Below are positions 62,995-64,000 of a stretch of 64,000 bases of DNA, one piece after another. The position numbers and the translations under genes are program-made. Under the pieces are notes generated by a model. That model searched no databases. It saw nothing but the letters and a program-made list of their open reading frames with translations, and was not told the origin of the DNA. How positions within the stretch are numbered: the stretch's first letter is position 1; each line of letters begins with the position of its first letter. The stretch is from Prochlorococcus marinus XMU1406 (lineage in GTDB: Bacteria > Cyanobacteriota > Cyanobacteriia > PCC-6307 > Cyanobiaceae). The DNA lies in assembly GCF_017696055.1 (NCBI RefSeq), contig NZ_JAAORG010000003.1, positions 248,001-312,000 on the forward strand, read 5' to 3'.

Positions 62995-64000
62995 ATGATT
63001 ATTTTTAAGAATCTAATTTTAAAAATATCAAGTTTAAGATTCGCCATATCACTGATAATCTTCATAGCTATTACAAGTGGAATAGGTACTTTTATACCTC
63101 AAGGTAGTAGAAATAAATTTTATATTGATAATTTCGATAGTGCTCCCATTTTTGGATTTTTAGATGGAGAAAAAGTCTTAAAACTTCAATTGGATCATAT
63201 ATATACAAGCTTTTGGTTTTTATTTACATTAATTCTCCTTTGCATTTCCCTAGCAGCTTGTAGTTTCAGGAGGCAAATCCCTTCATTAAAAGCTTCATTA
63301 AAATGGATTGAATACAAGAGCGAACAAAAATTTAGCAAACTGCAATTAACTTCAAGTCACTCAATCAATCAAGATGGAGACCATATATCAAAAGTAGATT
63401 TATTACTTAAAAAAAGGGGATGGAAAACCTACAAATTCAAAAGTCATATTTCTGCAAGAAGGGGTTTAATTGGAAAAATCGGTCCTTTAGTTGTACATAT
63501 CGGATTAATAGTTTTACTTATAGGATCAGCATATGGAAGTTTTACAAAACAATCAAAAGAACAATATTTACTACCTGGAGAAAGTTTGGATCTTGTTAAT
63601 GAGAGTACAAACTCAAAAGCCAATGTAAAATTAGTAGATTTTTCTATAGAACGAGAAAGTGATGGTATACCCAAACAGTTTATTTCAAAGTTAAATTTTT
63701 CTTCTGAAGATCTAAACTTAAATGAAATAAAAACCGCCAAAGTTAATCACCCAATTAGGTTTAAAGGATTAACTATTTATCAAGCTGATTGGGCAATATC
63801 AGATGTTGTTTTAGAAATAGATAATATCCTTTATCAATTACGATTAAGGGAAATTCCCGAGATAGGCAATCAAGTTTGGGGAGTTTTAGTTGAATTAGGA
63901 GCAGAGACTAAAAAAAATTTCCTTTTAACAATAGATAATGAAAATGGTCCACTCAAAATTTCAAATGTAGAAAATTTTTCAGCTGATAGTCTTTATATCA
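62995..64000 (+). CDS. ccs1: System II cytochrome c biogenesis protein Ccs1/ResB, 3' end outside window
   Basis: About 335 codons visible. [20 protein letters not shown], then GTFIPQG (typical of ResB), [21 protein letters not shown], and [20 protein letters not shown] with a heme-handling His. A large lumenal domain follows. Works with CcsA in attaching heme to cytochromes f and c6. Adjacent to ccdA, a functional partner. Confidence 0.94.
   Translation, partial: MIIFKNLILKISSLRFAISLIIFIAITSGIGTFIPQGSRNKFYIDNFDSAPIFGFLDGEKVLKLQLDHIYTSFWFLFTLILLCISLAACSFRRQIPSLKASLKWIEYKSEQKFSKLQLTSSHSINQDGDHISKVDLLLKKRGWKTYKFKSHISARRGLIGKIGPLVVHIGLIVLLIGSAYGSFTKQSKEQYLLPGESLDLVNESTNSKANVKLVDFSIERESDGIPKQFISKLNFSSEDLNLNEIKTAKVNHPIRFKGLTIYQADWAISDVVLEIDNILYQLRLREIPEIGNQVWGVLVELGAETKKNFLLTIDNENGPLKISNVENFSADSLYI

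Overview
The window looks like a high-light-adapted Prochlorococcus chromosome. It is very AT-rich, has tightly packed short genes, carries several high-light-inducible (Hli) genes, has the cyanobacterial ATP synthase cluster with separate b and b' subunits, Ycf65/PSRP-3, a cyanobacterial-type RpoZ, DUF1818 and DUF2811 proteins, and the CcdA/Ccs1 cytochrome c maturation pair. I saw no rRNA, tRNA, CRISPR array, transposase or prophage gene. The strain cannot be fixed from sequence reading alone.

Layout. (1) 1-7 kb: end of a GAF-domain gene, a flavoprotein, an EamA transporter and a run of tiny membrane or soluble proteins. (2) 7-18.6 kb: two fatty-acid desaturases, a tandem hli pair plus a divergent hli, an LptF/G-type permease, DUF1543, DoxX and more microproteins. 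(3) 18.6-37 kb: a hypervariable, island-like stretch of mostly 25-70 codon genes, with duplicated regulatory modules, paralogous microprotein families, a gene remnant, tandem repeats and overlapping micro-operons. Embedded in it are a LOG-family gene, a secreted cupin and a three-gene P-loop/metallophosphoesterase operon preceded by a Fur/Zur-like palindrome. (4) 37-64 kb: conserved core: DUF2811, DUF1818-rpoZ, an Hsp70-like ATPase, pyrR, gpmI, secG, groES-groEL, atpD-atpC, psrp3, pepP, a DUF21/CBS protein, a GTPase, nadD-nadE, a ferredoxin, the eight-gene atp1-atpB-E-F2-F-H-A-G operon, and ftsW-ccdA-ccs1.

The most interesting content is in the island-like part. Two copies (19950-20184 and 35067-35301, minus strand) of one module each contain a TTGACA-17-TATAAA promoter, an NtcA palindrome (TGTA-N8-TACA type) lying on the expected start of transcription, a structured pseudoknot-capable leader with a compensatory base-pair change between copies, a Shine-Dalgarno, and a 33-codon gene ending in a LTYRG motif. 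This matches the logic of nitrogen-status control by NtcA plus a glutamine-type riboswitch over a small regulator, possibly a PirA/DUF4278-like protein. A second duplicated module, a 125-bp block with nested stems, sits upstream of small genes, two of which share a C-terminal YW...HP...CD signature. Three hli promoters share one geometry: TTTACA-17-TACWTT with an RpaB (HLR1) type repeat over the -10.

How the genes work together: the core genes serve ATP synthesis, protein folding, NAD synthesis, cell division and cytochrome assembly. The accessory region looks like a reservoir of light- and nitrogen-regulated small proteins that multiply by local duplication and decay by loss of start codons.
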